Shown: positions 54,334-63,310, numbered from the stretch's first letter. The stretch: 64,000 nt of DNA from Gammaproteobacteria bacterium (GCA_028284675.1 JANQRI010000008.1:103293-167292); one strand, 5' to 3'. Numbers and translations are program-made. The notes: generated by a model not told the origin, from the sequence alone.

Positions 54334-54361
54334 GCTTTCCGCTCCGCATAGAGCGGAAAGC
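54334..54361 (+). terminator. Terminator-like hairpin after the hydrolase gene
   Basis: Perfect 11-bp stem (GCTTTCCGCTC/GAGCGGAAAGC) with a 6-base loop, 27 bases after the stop. The following sequence is T-containing but not a pure U-run, so termination strength is uncertain. Confidence 0.6.
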
Positions 54362-54434
54362 CTTCTCAAAAGGCTAATTTATTTTTAAGTGAGTCAATCG
54401 AAATGGTATCACTATAATTTATAGGAGTGCAGAT

Positions 54435-54800
54435 ATGACGATTCAGGAACTATCCAAACTCATTAACAGCAGCAAAGTACATCAGATACGGGCTGGTGAA
54501 AAACACCGTTTTGTGGATATTTCCATTGTAGAGACAGACGGTCGATTTTTTGTTCGACAATATAAATTTGCCAAGCGAAGCTGGTATGATGCTTTTCTTG
54601 AAAACCCGGAAGGTGCGATAAAGTGCGGTGATCAGATTATTCCGATACAGGGGGTAGCTCCTAACGACTTAAGCCAAATAACGCCCAGGGTGACAAAAGC
54701 ATTCTGGAAAAAATATCACTTTATCTACGCGATTATGAAGCTGGGTTTTGATACGAAAAAACATGAAGCATCAACACTGGAGCTGATTCCACAGTTTTAG
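54435..54800 (+). CDS. DUF2255-family small protein
   Basis: 121 residues. FVDISIVETDGRFFVRQYKFAKRSWYDAFLE and GAIKCGDQIIPIQGV match the DUF2255 fold, a beta-barrel related to deazaflavin-dependent nitroreductase-like proteins. No catalytic residue can be named. It has its own ribosome-binding site (GGAGTG) and lies between the hydrolase and AraC genes. Confidence 0.7.
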   Translation: MTIQELSKLINSSKVHQIRAGEKHRFVDISIVETDGRFFVRQYKFAKRSWYDAFLENPEGAIKCGDQIIPIQGVAPNDLSQITPRVTKAFWKKYHFIYAIMKLGFDTKKHEASTLELIPQF

Positions 54801-54843
54801 CCACTTAAACCAGTTTTAGATTTTTGAATACAGGCAAAAGACA

Positions 54844-55746
54844 ATGACCCAAAAACTTCATTTCTCAAATTTACATGACTATCACCAGTTTATTGGGTTA
54901 CCTGATCCAGAGCATCCGTTATTTTCCATCTCCAGCATGGAGTCTGATACAACGGATGAATTGAGCTGCCCGGATATAGATGCTGAGATCAGTACAGACT
55001 TTTATGCGGTTAGTTTAAAGCAAATACTTGAAGGTGAAATTTATTACGGCAGAACGAAGTACGATTTTCAAAACGGAAGCTTAATTTGCGTAGGGCCCCG
55101 GCAGGTTATACGCACAACAGGCATTAAGGCCAGGTCCAGCGCAAAGATGATACTGATACATGAAGATTTTTTGCGCGGCACAAGTGTTCAGTCAATATTC
55201 GACGAGGCGAGTTATTTCACTTACGCAGTCAATGAAGCGTTGCATTTATCGCCTAAAGAAGAAACACTGCTTCAAACTATTTTCGATACACTTGAGCAGG
55301 AATACAAACTCAATCACGATGCCTTTAGTAAAGATATAATAATTTCCCAGCTCAATACTTTGCTTGCCTATGCAGAACGTTTTTATCAGCGCCAATTCCA
55401 GCAACGAATGGAAAACCAAACATCATCATTAAAACAACATTTTCTAGCCGCGTTAAAAAATATCCCCTCCAATCAAATACCCAGTGTAGAGAATATTGCA
55501 ACACAGCTTAATGTGACCCCACGCTACCTAAGTGACGCCTTAAAAGTTGAAACAGGCAACACAGCCTTAGAAAACATTCATCATTATCAAATCGATAGAG
55601 CAAAAAACATGTTGCTCGGCTCAGATGACTCTGTATCGGTTATTGCTTATGCCCTGGGTTTTGAGTATCCACAATACTTTTCACGACTTTTCAAGAAAAA
55701 GGTTGGTGTGACTCCCACGGAATATCGGAATCAGACCCGGCACTGA
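54844..55746 (+). CDS. AraC-family transcriptional regulator
   Basis: 300 residues. C-terminal AraC DNA-binding domain with SVENIATQLNVTPRYLSDALKVETG and SVSVIAYALGFEYPQYFSRLFKKKVGVTPTEYR. N-terminal cupin-like domain (about 1-150). It is 44 bases after the DUF2255 gene; regulates probably the hydrolase set here. Confidence 0.9.
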   Translation: MTQKLHFSNLHDYHQFIGLPDPEHPLFSISSMESDTTDELSCPDIDAEISTDFYAVSLKQILEGEIYYGRTKYDFQNGSLICVGPRQVIRTTGIKARSSAKMILIHEDFLRGTSVQSIFDEASYFTYAVNEALHLSPKEETLLQTIFDTLEQEYKLNHDAFSKDIIISQLNTLLAYAERFYQRQFQQRMENQTSSLKQHFLAALKNIPSNQIPSVENIATQLNVTPRYLSDALKVETGNTALENIHHYQIDRAKNMLLGSDDSVSVIAYALGFEYPQYFSRLFKKKVGVTPTEYRNQTRH

Positions 55747-56212
55747 TTGTTTATATCCTGTGTTAGCAAAGCCTGTCCGTGTAACGGGAGTACTTTAGTT
55801 ACTTCGCTTAAATTAAGAGGAAGATTGATAACTTTGGGTTCCGGTGGTTCTGACTCACAGGTCTTTATTCGCTCCTGCAATAAAGACATTCCCGCCGTCC
55901 TTGGCGGTCAGATGTGAGGAATGCAGGGAGCATTTGCCTGCCCGTACCCGTGTAACGGAAGTGCCTATAGTTATTTCTGTGGACGGTTTGGTGGGTGCTG
56001 GCAGCTCTATTACATCCTGTAATCGCTGCACTCGTGCATCCCTGCACATCGTAGGACTTGAATCATCGCGTCCACATACCCATTGAAGAACATAGAAGCT
56101 TCACGAGTCGGACGGCACAGTTTATCTTCATGAGTGCACCAATACAGAAAAAGCTTCTCATGAGAAAGACAAGCATCGGTCGTAGGTTCACTGCGACCAC
56201 GAAAAACATTAA
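55747..56212. repeat. Repeat-rich intergenic DNA before the defence island
   Basis: No convincing gene. A direct repeat is visible: CCGTGTAACGGGAGTAC (55779-55795) and CCGTGTAACGGAAGTGC (55949-55965), each followed by a TTAGTTA/ATAGTTATTT block. Also 56170-56215 resembles the relic repeat copies A and B, so this looks like a scrapyard of repeat fragments next to an insertion point. Confidence 0.5.
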
Positions 56213-56262
56213 TGTGCACCGAACCATAAAATGTCCGCTTTTTTAAAGCATAAAATGGCCAC
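56213..56262. repeat. Left inverted-repeat end of the defence island
   Basis: TGTGCACCGAACCATAAAAT plus TGTCC (56213-56236) pairs as an inverted repeat with 63862-63885 at 21 of 24 positions. A second motif copy GCATAAAATGGCCAC follows at 56248-56262. CATAAARTGKCC is thus the recurring unit of a multi-site end. Confidence 0.65.
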
Positions 56263-56295
56263 TCTGGCTGATAAGCTTCCCAAAAAATATGTCTA

Positions 56296-56328
56296 ATTCG
56301 TTGAAAATCGACGAATCAGGCATATAAT
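56296..56328 (+). promoter_or_regulatory. abiE operon promoter with palindromic operator; leaderless start
   Basis: -35 TTGAAA (56301-56306), spacer 16, -10 TATAAT (56323-56328). A palindrome ATTCGT...ACGAAT (56296-56316) covers the -35, a plausible AbiEi autorepression site. The ATG at 56335 is only seven bases after the -10, so the transcript probably starts on or next to the A of ATG and is leaderless. Confidence 0.78.
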
Positions 56329-56334
56329 TCGGGC

Positions 56335-57153
56335 ATGGAATCACTCTCAAACTACATTGATAAGCAGCTCTCCCTTGGTAAATCGTATTTTTCCAAGGAA
56401 ATGGCGCTTGGAGCGCTGGAATTATCCCCAACAGCCTTCTACAGCGCCGCCACACGGCTGATCAAGAAAAAGCGGCTCGCCAACCCTAAGCGCGGGTTCT
56501 ACCTGATATTGCGCCCTGAAGACCAGCTGGCGGGCGCCCCTGAGCCGGCTCGCTGGATAGATCCCCTGATGCAATATATCCAGTCCGATTACCGGATTTC
56601 ACTGCTAAGAGCGGCTGCTTTTCATGGTGCCTCGCATCAGTCTGCAATGGTTTTTCAGGTTATCGTACCCAAGCAAATGGACGATATCGAGATAGGCCGT
56701 CATCGAATTCAGTTTGTTTACCAAAGCCCGGCAGCTTTTAAAAAATCCAATCAGCCAGAATGGCTGAGCAAACTCAAAACCAGCGCCGGTTATGCCAGTA
56801 TTGCCGGTATAGAACTCACCTTATTCGACAGTGTGCTGCACCTGAAAAAAACCACTGGGATTAATGGTGTTGCACAAATCATCAAAGACATCGGTAATAA
56901 GGCAAAAGTCAGTCGCTTATCCGCGTTAGGTGCTATTTATCAAAATACTGCGGTACGTCGCTTGGGGTACCTGCTGGAACAATACGGGCATCTGCGCCAA
57001 TCCAAAGCTTTGGAGCTTTTTGTAAAAAAAGCCAAATCTTTCGAACCACTGGTTCCATCAATCAAGCCTCTGATAGAGGGTTTCAATGATGATTGTGAAA
57101 AAAATGCGAAATGGAAGTTGATTATTAACGAACAACTGGAGATAGATTTTTGA
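56335..57153 (+). CDS. abiEi: AbiEi-family antitoxin/transcriptional repressor
   Basis: 272 residues. N-terminal winged helix-turn-helix (KSYFSKEMALGALELSPTAFYSAATRLIKKKRL, about 15-50), then the AbiEi C-terminal domain (FYLILRPEDQLAG; RISLLRAAAFHGASHQ; IAGIELTLFDSVLHL). It opposes AbiEii and represses the operon by binding inverted repeats at the promoter, as shown for other AbiEi proteins. Overlaps the toxin gene by four bases. Confidence 0.9.
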   Translation: MESLSNYIDKQLSLGKSYFSKEMALGALELSPTAFYSAATRLIKKKRLANPKRGFYLILRPEDQLAGAPEPARWIDPLMQYIQSDYRISLLRAAAFHGASHQSAMVFQVIVPKQMDDIEIGRHRIQFVYQSPAAFKKSNQPEWLSKLKTSAGYASIAGIELTLFDSVLHLKKTTGINGVAQIIKDIGNKAKVSRLSALGAIYQNTAVRRLGYLLEQYGHLRQSKALELFVKKAKSFEPLVPSIKPLIEGFNDDCEKNAKWKLIINEQLEIDF

Positions 57154-58022
57154 TCCCGATGGATTATATACAGGCTTGGCGCGACCATGCTCCATGGCCG
57201 GAGCTATGGCAGATCGAGCAGGATATGATTATCAGCAGAGCACTTTGCGATTTATTCACGCATCCAGCATTAATGAACAAAATTGCGTTTCGTGGTGGCA
57301 CGGCAATCAACAAATTATTATTTCAGCAACCACTACGCTATTCAGAAGATATTGATCTGGTACAACTGACGGCGGAGCCAATTGGACCAACCATTGATAT
57401 TATCCGTGAGGCATTAGCCTGGCTGGGCAAGTTCAATCGAGACCGAGCCGGCCATTCTGTTCATTTACTATTTCGATTTACACCTGAAGACGGCACTGAA
57501 ACGCAGCTTAAAGTGAAGATCGAGATCAATACCCGGGAACATGAAAGCCACTGGCCAATTAAGCAATACCCATTCGTTATGGAAAATGACTGGTATACCG
57601 GTCAAAGCGATATATCCTCATACGAACCAGAAGAACTCTTTGCCACCAAGCTGCGGGCTTTACTGCAAAGACGAAAAAACCGTGACTTGTTTGATCTTCA
57701 TCAAGGGCTATTACAATTAGCATTAGATACGAATAAGTTAATCCAGTGTTTTGCTTACTATCTTGAGGTTGAAGAAAACACGATTAGTCGTGCAATCGCA
57801 GAACAGCGCATGCTGGAGAAACTTACTCGCAGCCTGACGGAAGATATTGAGCCTTTATTACCTCTGGGTGTCACGTACAACGAAGATCATGCGTTAACTG
57901 CCTTTAATACGGTGTGGTTCAACTTGATTAATCATCTACCTGGCGAAGCCTGGAAGCGTACTGATGACATTGTTGCCCAGCTGCAGGAAAAGAAGTACCC
58001 GCAACTTCTGCAAACAGAATAA
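57150..58022 (+). CDS. abiEii: AbiEii-family nucleotidyltransferase toxin
   Basis: 290 residues. FRGGTAINKLL (Gly49, Gly50, Thr51) and RYSEDIDLV (Asp67, Asp69) are the nucleotidyltransferase motifs; KVKIEINTRE and LFATKLRALLQRRKNRDLFDLHQ are the conserved AbiEii positions. The toxin is bacteriostatic and triggers abortive infection, and relatives modify tRNA acceptor ends. TTG at 57150 has GGAG eight bases upstream and overlaps the antitoxin stop; ATG 57159 (three codons later) is the alternative start. Confidence 0.9.
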   Translation: MIPMDYIQAWRDHAPWPELWQIEQDMIISRALCDLFTHPALMNKIAFRGGTAINKLLFQQPLRYSEDIDLVQLTAEPIGPTIDIIREALAWLGKFNRDRAGHSVHLLFRFTPEDGTETQLKVKIEINTREHESHWPIKQYPFVMENDWYTGQSDISSYEPEELFATKLRALLQRRKNRDLFDLHQGLLQLALDTNKLIQCFAYYLEVEENTISRAIAEQRMLEKLTRSLTEDIEPLLPLGVTYNEDHALTAFNTVWFNLINHLPGEAWKRTDDIVAQLQEKKYPQLLQTE

Positions 58023-58036
58023 ACGGATTTTAATAT

Positions 58037-60361
58037 ATGGCATCCAAGTTTATAAAATATGACCTCAACCAATTAACCGACTATTTGGGTTTTGAATCGC
58101 TGTGCCACGATTTGATGTCACGCGAAGGCTATAAAGCCATTCAGCCATTAGGCGGTACCGGTGATAAGGGTAGGGATGCTATTCACTTTGATCGATCAAC
58201 CTCGGTTGCAACCATTTTTGCGTACAGTGTACGCAAAGACTGGGAAGATAAACTGGATCAAGATTTGGCAAAAATCCCCAGGCATCAGCATGACTGTGAT
58301 CAGTTTATTTTTATCTGTACATCACCAATATCAGCGGCAACCTTTGACACCAAAAAAGCCGAGGTTAAGGAAAAATATGGTTTTGAACTTGAACTCTATG
58401 ATCTGGAGCGCCTGGCAACATTGATTGAGAATCACCACCAGGATTTAATCAACAACCATTCCAATATATTTAACATTACTTATCGAGTACAAAAAATACC
58501 CGAGGGTTCCGATGCATTCAATCCCCATCAGTATGCCGCCTACTTATTAGGCTCGCATGACCTGTGGGCTAATCAGTACACGCCGTTACTGGCTGAACAT
58601 AAAGAAATTGATACCTTCGTTGATGTATATGGCGAAGACGACAACAGTGATAAATTGCCAGTAGCCACTATACCCGAAAAAGGCAGTATTGCTTTTTTAT
58701 TGGGGGAGTCCGGCGCCGGCAAAACCACATCATTATGGGAAATCGTGGTCCAGTTTGCTCGACAACTAATAGAAGGTAACCAAGCATCACTGCCTGTGAT
58801 GATTAATCTCCGTGCCTGGTCAACGGACAAACGCTGCCGGCAGCTTCTGCAGGAACAATTCAAGCTGTTCGATGCATCGGATGACACAATCGAAGGCATG
58901 CTACGGGAAGGGCAACTACTCATTCTCTTCGATGGGCTTAATGAAGTATTGCAGAGTAACGAAACACACTGCTATTTCGATATCGCCCAGTTCATATCGA
59001 ACTATCGGAATAACCATTTTATCGTTGCCTGCCGCAGTGCTGATTTCGGCGGTGACCTAATTCCGATCAGTGAAATGAAACCCGAGCTACCGAGCCCATC
59101 GGTATATGAAATTTGTCGTTTAGATCGACAACAAATCATCGATTATGCAAATGCCTATTTTCACCGCCATGCATTAACATCGATGGATGCATTCTTCGAG
59201 CAACTGAACATCCATGACGATGATAGCTGGGATGATGAAACGGCATCTGTGCAGTTAGCCCGGATACCTTTATACCTGCAAATATTTCTGGATGTGTTCA
59301 AACAGACTGGCGAACTGCCTCATGGCCGAGCCATGCTGCTTAAGGCTCTGGTGAACAAGATCTACAGCCGGGAAAAAGGGCGTGGCAATATCAACCTGGA
59401 CCAGCTGGCCAGCGAACGTATGCTCAGCAGTTTATCCTTTCAGTCGGTCGAGTCAGACTACTATTTACGTTTTCCGGAACAATACGCACAGCAAAAATTG
59501 CTGGACGTGTTTGAATTACTCAGAACTTGCGGAATGATTGCAGCAACGACCGTTTTTGGTGACGCCTGGCGCGATATCTTATCTGCCAACTTTCTAAAAA
59601 CGGTGACTGATAACTCCATTGAATGGTTACATCAGCTAATCCGCGATTACTTTCTGGGTATTGAATATGCACGAATTTGGCAGACTGATGATGAACAGCA
59701 GTTGGAAGCGCTGCAGCACCGTTTGCGCGGTAAAATTCGTCACTGGGATACACCTAGTACCATTGCACTGAGCTTGCTAGATCCCAAAAGTGCCGCATCG
59801 TTTTTACTGTTTTTAATTGATGCCGGCGAAGAAAAAGCCAAACACGCATTTGAAAATCAAACAGTCAGCACACGTTTGGCCATTGCCAACCACCTGGTCT
59901 GTTCGGTACTGGATAAAGGCGATCCTGAGTCACACGAGTTGCGTATAGCGACCTGGAGTCTACCTTATCCTGAAATCGCTGAAGCATTAGGGAGTAATTT
60001 TTACTACTCAGCCGATCTGGAGATGCAAGCCATGCTTATTGAAGCGATTGGCGAAATGGTGATTGAACACCTGCCCAGCATCGATGATGAAACGTTTGCA
60101 CTGTACTGGCATTCCCGCCGTGATATTGCCCGCTATCAACAGGCAAAAGCGGCAATGAAAAGATGTGCCGAGCTGCTGAATAAATACCTGCGGAACAGTA
60201 ATGAGCTCGCCAGCTTTAATGCTGCCAAAGGCCTCTGGGAACATGATCGGCAAGCGGCCATGGATCAGCTTAAAAAACTACTTCAAAGCAGTGATGCCGG
60301 TGTTGTTGAAAAGGTTAAAGATTTACTGGACGAATGGGGCGTAGAACAACTGGAGCACTAA
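58037..60361 (+). CDS. Restriction-endonuclease-NACHT (STAND) protein
   Basis: 774 residues. N-terminal nuclease domain (about 1-145) of PD-(D/E)xK type: GGTGDKGRDAI (Asp43, Asp47) then YSVRKDW (Lys67). NACHT ATPase core follows (about 215-380): Walker A GESGAGKTT (223-231), Walker B LLILFDGLNEV (294-304) and a likely sensor arginine (ACRSADFGGD). The C-terminal third is helical, repeat-like, and probably the sensing region. Architecture matches bacterial NACHT (bNACHT) and Avs anti-phage proteins. Starts 14 bases after the toxin gene; overlaps the next gene by one base (TAATG). Confidence 0.87.
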   Translation: MASKFIKYDLNQLTDYLGFESLCHDLMSREGYKAIQPLGGTGDKGRDAIHFDRSTSVATIFAYSVRKDWEDKLDQDLAKIPRHQHDCDQFIFICTSPISAATFDTKKAEVKEKYGFELELYDLERLATLIENHHQDLINNHSNIFNITYRVQKIPEGSDAFNPHQYAAYLLGSHDLWANQYTPLLAEHKEIDTFVDVYGEDDNSDKLPVATIPEKGSIAFLLGESGAGKTTSLWEIVVQFARQLIEGNQASLPVMINLRAWSTDKRCRQLLQEQFKLFDASDDTIEGMLREGQLLILFDGLNEVLQSNETHCYFDIAQFISNYRNNHFIVACRSADFGGDLIPISEMKPELPSPSVYEICRLDRQQIIDYANAYFHRHALTSMDAFFEQLNIHDDDSWDDETASVQLARIPLYLQIFLDVFKQTGELPHGRAMLLKALVNKIYSREKGRGNINLDQLASERMLSSLSFQSVESDYYLRFPEQYAQQKLLDVFELLRTCGMIAATTVFGDAWRDILSANFLKTVTDNSIEWLHQLIRDYFLGIEYARIWQTDDEQQLEALQHRLRGKIRHWDTPSTIALSLLDPKSAASFLLFLIDAGEEKAKHAFENQTVSTRLAIANHLVCSVLDKGDPESHELRIATWSLPYPEIAEALGSNFYYSADLEMQAMLIEAIGEMVIEHLPSIDDETFALYWHSRRDIARYQQAKAAMKRCAELLNKYLRNSNELASFNAAKGLWEHDRQAAMDQLKKLLQSSDAGVVEKVKDLLDEWGVEQLEH

Positions 60362-61545
60362 TGTCGAATACGAATACTACAGATAGTCATCAGGAAATCA
60401 GCCAGAAGCTTCAGCAAAGAAAACTGAGTGCGATAGTGATCGATACCACAGAATTTGATGGTCGCAAGTTAAAACTACATAGTGGCCTGCTGAATCGACT
60501 AGATGAATTTAGCTTTGCCGGCATACAGTTTTTGATGCCGGATGTTATTTATCGTGAGCTGCTCTCCCATCTAATCGAACATGCCGAATCCATTCAGACA
60601 AATATCCTCAATGCTTTAGGCACCGCATCAGACTGCTGGGAACTCAGCAGTGATGCGGCTACACAGATCAAAGAGACTATTTTCCAAAGCAAATCTCCTG
60701 AGGACCAGGCAAAAGAAAGGTTAGGTCGTTATTTGCACAAAACGCAATGCAACATTCTACCGGCAGAAGAAAATGCTCGAATGACACCATTGATAAACCT
60801 ATATTTTGATGCACAGCCACCATTCGAAGCCCAAGGCAAAAAGAAGAGTGAATTTCCTGATGCCATTGCCTTGTTAACTGTTGACCAGTGGGCCACTGAT
60901 AACGATGCCTGTGTGTTAGTGGTCAGCCGCGATAAGGGCTGGTTGGATTACTGCAAAAATAGCGATAAGTTAATCCCATTGAAGCACCTGCAGTTGGCAT
61001 TCGGGTATCTCGAAACACTACAGGCCAAAGCACAAATAACTTGTGACGCTTTTATGCAACTTTATGGGCTGGGTAAAGAAGCCTCACTAGAATCCGATCT
61101 CCATGATGCACTCCAGCATTCAATCGGTGATCTAACTATCGATGTACAAGCGGCAACGGCGGATAGTTACGAAGATGAAGTTCTCGGAGTAACGATCAAA
61201 GACTATGAGTTACAGACAATTGGCGATAACGATGGAATGATTATCCCAATTTCATACAGCCCTAAAAAGATTATTGTTTCTGTAAATGTATTAGCCAATG
61301 TAACAGTCACCATTGAATTTAAATTTTTTAAATTTGACTCGATCGATAGAGACTATATTCCTTTCGGCTCGAACACCGCCAGAATTGATACCGAAGCTCA
61401 ATTGGAATGCCTAATAACACTTGATGGAGATTTTGAAAAAAACCCCAAAGCATTCATCATCGATGCCTTGGAAATTGAATGGCATGATATAGAGATTGAT
61501 ATCGAGGGCATTGAACCAAGCTGGAAAGATGATCACTGGCCATAA
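60361..61545 (+). CDS. PIN-domain (DUF4935-like) nuclease
   Basis: 394 residues. The PIN fold acidic residues are in place: Asp28 (IVIDTTEFD), Glu66 (IYRELL), Asp167 (SEFPDAIALL), Asp191/196 (SRDKGWLDYC). The C-terminal domain (about 240-390) is beta-rich and not recognised. PIN domains cleave RNA. The ATG overlaps the NACHT stop (TAATG), so its synthesis is coupled to the sensor. Confidence 0.85.
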   Translation: MSNTNTTDSHQEISQKLQQRKLSAIVIDTTEFDGRKLKLHSGLLNRLDEFSFAGIQFLMPDVIYRELLSHLIEHAESIQTNILNALGTASDCWELSSDAATQIKETIFQSKSPEDQAKERLGRYLHKTQCNILPAEENARMTPLINLYFDAQPPFEAQGKKKSEFPDAIALLTVDQWATDNDACVLVVSRDKGWLDYCKNSDKLIPLKHLQLAFGYLETLQAKAQITCDAFMQLYGLGKEASLESDLHDALQHSIGDLTIDVQAATADSYEDEVLGVTIKDYELQTIGDNDGMIIPISYSPKKIIVSVNVLANVTVTIEFKFFKFDSIDRDYIPFGSNTARIDTEAQLECLITLDGDFEKNPKAFIIDALEIEWHDIEIDIEGIEPSWKDDHWP

Positions 61546-61553
61546 ACAAATGT

Positions 61554-61570
61554 GGCCTCTAGTAGAGGCC
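61554..61570 (+). terminator. Hairpin after the defence operon
   Basis: GGCCTCTA/TAGAGGCC stem of 8 bases with a single-base loop, nine bases after the PIN stop. No U-tract, so termination is likely but not certain. Confidence 0.5.
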
Positions 61571-61612
61571 GCATACTAGCGCCAATCGAGGGTGGTCAAC
61601 TTATGTTTTTAC

Positions 61613-61633
61613 TGTCAGTATAAAGTGGCCATG
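61613..61633. repeat. Third copy of the island-end motif
   Basis: TGTCAGTATAAAGTGGCC at 61613-61630 contains ATAAAGTGGCC like the island ends, and begins with TGTCAG, which faces CTGACA at 63911-63916 in inverted orientation. It splits the island into a defence part and an HTH/ImmA part. Confidence 0.5.
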
Positions 61634-61787
61634 GCGTCTAAGTTATTGAATAATAAATAAGCTTCTTCTCCGGGAGGCGTAACTCGCGCCGCTCTCTGCG
61701 ATTTTCTTGCATCCCCAAAGACCAATCCGTGACAAAACACCATGATTTCACCTGTTTATACTGTTTGGATTGAAGCAAAAATATTCG

Positions 61788-61867
61788 ATTGCAACCAGGG
61801 TACAGACTGTACCCCACTATGGCAGTGATAAGGGAGGGGACAAATTGTCCCTCCCCCTGGTTGCAAT
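61788..61867. other. Nested palindromes (possible structured RNA)
   Basis: 13-base arms ATTGCAACCAGGG (61788-61800) and CCCTGGTTGCAAT (61855-61867) enclose GTACAG-A-CTGTAC (61800-61812) and a GGGACAAATTGTCCC hairpin. The whole folds as a multi-branch structure on either strand. It sits between convergent genes and codes for nothing I recognise. Confidence 0.6.
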
Positions 61868-61886
61868 TAGAATTATTGACTTGAAG

Positions 61887-61915
61887 AAGGGTGGTGGCAA
61901 TTTGCCACCACCCTT
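61887..61915. terminator. Strong hairpin between convergent genes
   Basis: Perfect 14-base arms (AAGGGTGGTGGCAA/TTGCCACCACCCTT) around one base. It lies between the convergent PIN and HTH-protein genes, a reasonable terminator, but without a U-run. Confidence 0.55.
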
Positions 61916-62047
61916 AAACAGCACGAACATGGGCTGTTGGGACTAGTGAAACCGACGAAAATCAATGAGATTTATAGAAATCTGTATTTAGCGAAAATAA
62001 TAAAAAACCTACTCTTTATCCAATAGCCTCTCTGAAGGAGATTTCCA

Positions 62048-63310
62048 CTACTTGATTTTATCCAACGCGTTGGTATTGCCTATCAGTTCACGAGCTTTTT
62101 TTAAACGCTCATGTACAACTGCCTGTTCTTCTACAGGTATATCCAGCGTTGCCGCTTCAACTTCTTGAAAAAAACTCTCAATGCTTTTTGTTTTGGTCCA
62201 CGCCTCTATAATTTCAAATAACTCATTTGCACTATCTTCCTGTGCTTTCGCTCTCTGTTTTTCTTTTTCTTCCTGACGCCATTTTTCTTGCATTTCTTGC
62301 CAACGCTTTTCCTCGAGTTCGGCCCTATGATTAGCGTCTTTTACTAAATCAGCGATGGTGCATGCATATTGCTGTAATTCTTTAACAATCTGTTCACTGA
62401 AAGTTTTTAGGCTTTGCTTAAGGGGAACTTCCCACTGATGAAGCCAAGATGTGCCGTGGTATGGAGAGTATGCCTGTAAACAGAATCTGCCGCTTGGTTT
62501 ATCTTTCGTCGTTGTCCAGGAGTGAGCAAGCTTATATCGATTGAGCTTCTTAGCTTTTAATTCAGTCGTGGGAATATATTCCCCATCGACATAGGTTACT
62601 TCAACTTCTTCACTGCTTTCGAACAGGGTAAGACCAATGGCAACGGTTCCCATATAAACGACAGTGGGCCTTCCCGGACTCCACAAGCTATGGAATCTAT
62701 TACGTTTATTTGGTTTTTCTCGCTCTTCTACGTAGTGCCTGGAAAATTGCTCGTGGTTAGGCGCGAGGCATACTCGGCAATCATAATTATCAAAAGCCAA
62801 AATAACATGATTCATGATATCGAGTGCTTTATCAATGCCCGCCTTTGATACAACAATATCAACAAGTAGTTTTTTGTTTGGTTTAAGATACCCATCTTCT
62901 GTTTCTTTACCGATCAAAAAAAGGCCCTTTACATTTCTAATCAGCTGATGATGCTTAGGTTGGTTCTTTTTGGATATAAATTCCCGTTTGATGTCCTTGG
63001 GAAGTGTTGGGCATGGCTTTTGATACCGAGCATAACCCCCATCTTTAGACCACTCAGGTTCATCACCAGGCCGAGCCTCAGGCAGTGCTGGCTGTTGAAC
63101 GGGCTTACCAGCCGCTAATTTTGCCCAGTAACCTCTTTCGGGCCGAGGAACATTGAGGCGAGTGCATACCCGCGCCAAATAACTCGACGATACGCCATAC
63201 TCATCAGCTAGCGCGGTCATTGGCTGCGACCATACTTGGCTATATAGGGTTTCTCTTGTAACCGGAAACTTAGATTCGGTTTCGGAATTTTGGTTTTCGT
63301 GATTATTCAT
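62048..63310 (-). CDS. HTH-domain protein of unknown function
   Basis: 420 residues. N-terminal helix-turn-helix (about 22-55, LYSQVWSQPMTALADEYGVSSSYL, followed by ARVCTRLNVPRPERGYWAKLAAG). The central domain is beta-rich and not recognised. A coiled coil is likely around residues 340-390 (Glu/Lys/Arg-rich). Proteins with this N-terminus are common in integrated elements, but no function is established. Met at 63310 is chosen; an extension to 63442 would overlap the ImmA gene. Confidence 0.7.
   Translation of the reverse strand: MNNHENQNSETESKFPVTRETLYSQVWSQPMTALADEYGVSSSYLARVCTRLNVPRPERGYWAKLAAGKPVQQPALPEARPGDEPEWSKDGGYARYQKPCPTLPKDIKREFISKKNQPKHHQLIRNVKGLFLIGKETEDGYLKPNKKLLVDIVVSKAGIDKALDIMNHVILAFDNYDCRVCLAPNHEQFSRHYVEEREKPNKRNRFHSLWSPGRPTVVYMGTVAIGLTLFESSEEVEVTYVDGEYIPTTELKAKKLNRYKLAHSWTTTKDKPSGRFCLQAYSPYHGTSWLHQWEVPLKQSLKTFSEQIVKELQQYACTIADLVKDANHRAELEEKRWQEMQEKWRQEEKEKQRAKAQEDSANELFEIIEAWTKTKSIESFFQEVEAATLDIPVEEQAVVHERLKKARELIGNTNALDKIK

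Noticed and set aside
56010..56219. Leftward 69-codon frame resembling other small repeated ORFs
   Set aside because: Part of the relic repeat family; no conserved protein-level features and close copies are frame-broken.
61788..61867. Integron attC site
   Set aside because: The core-like bases do not give the RYYYAAC/GTTRRRY pairs, and no integron integrase is present.
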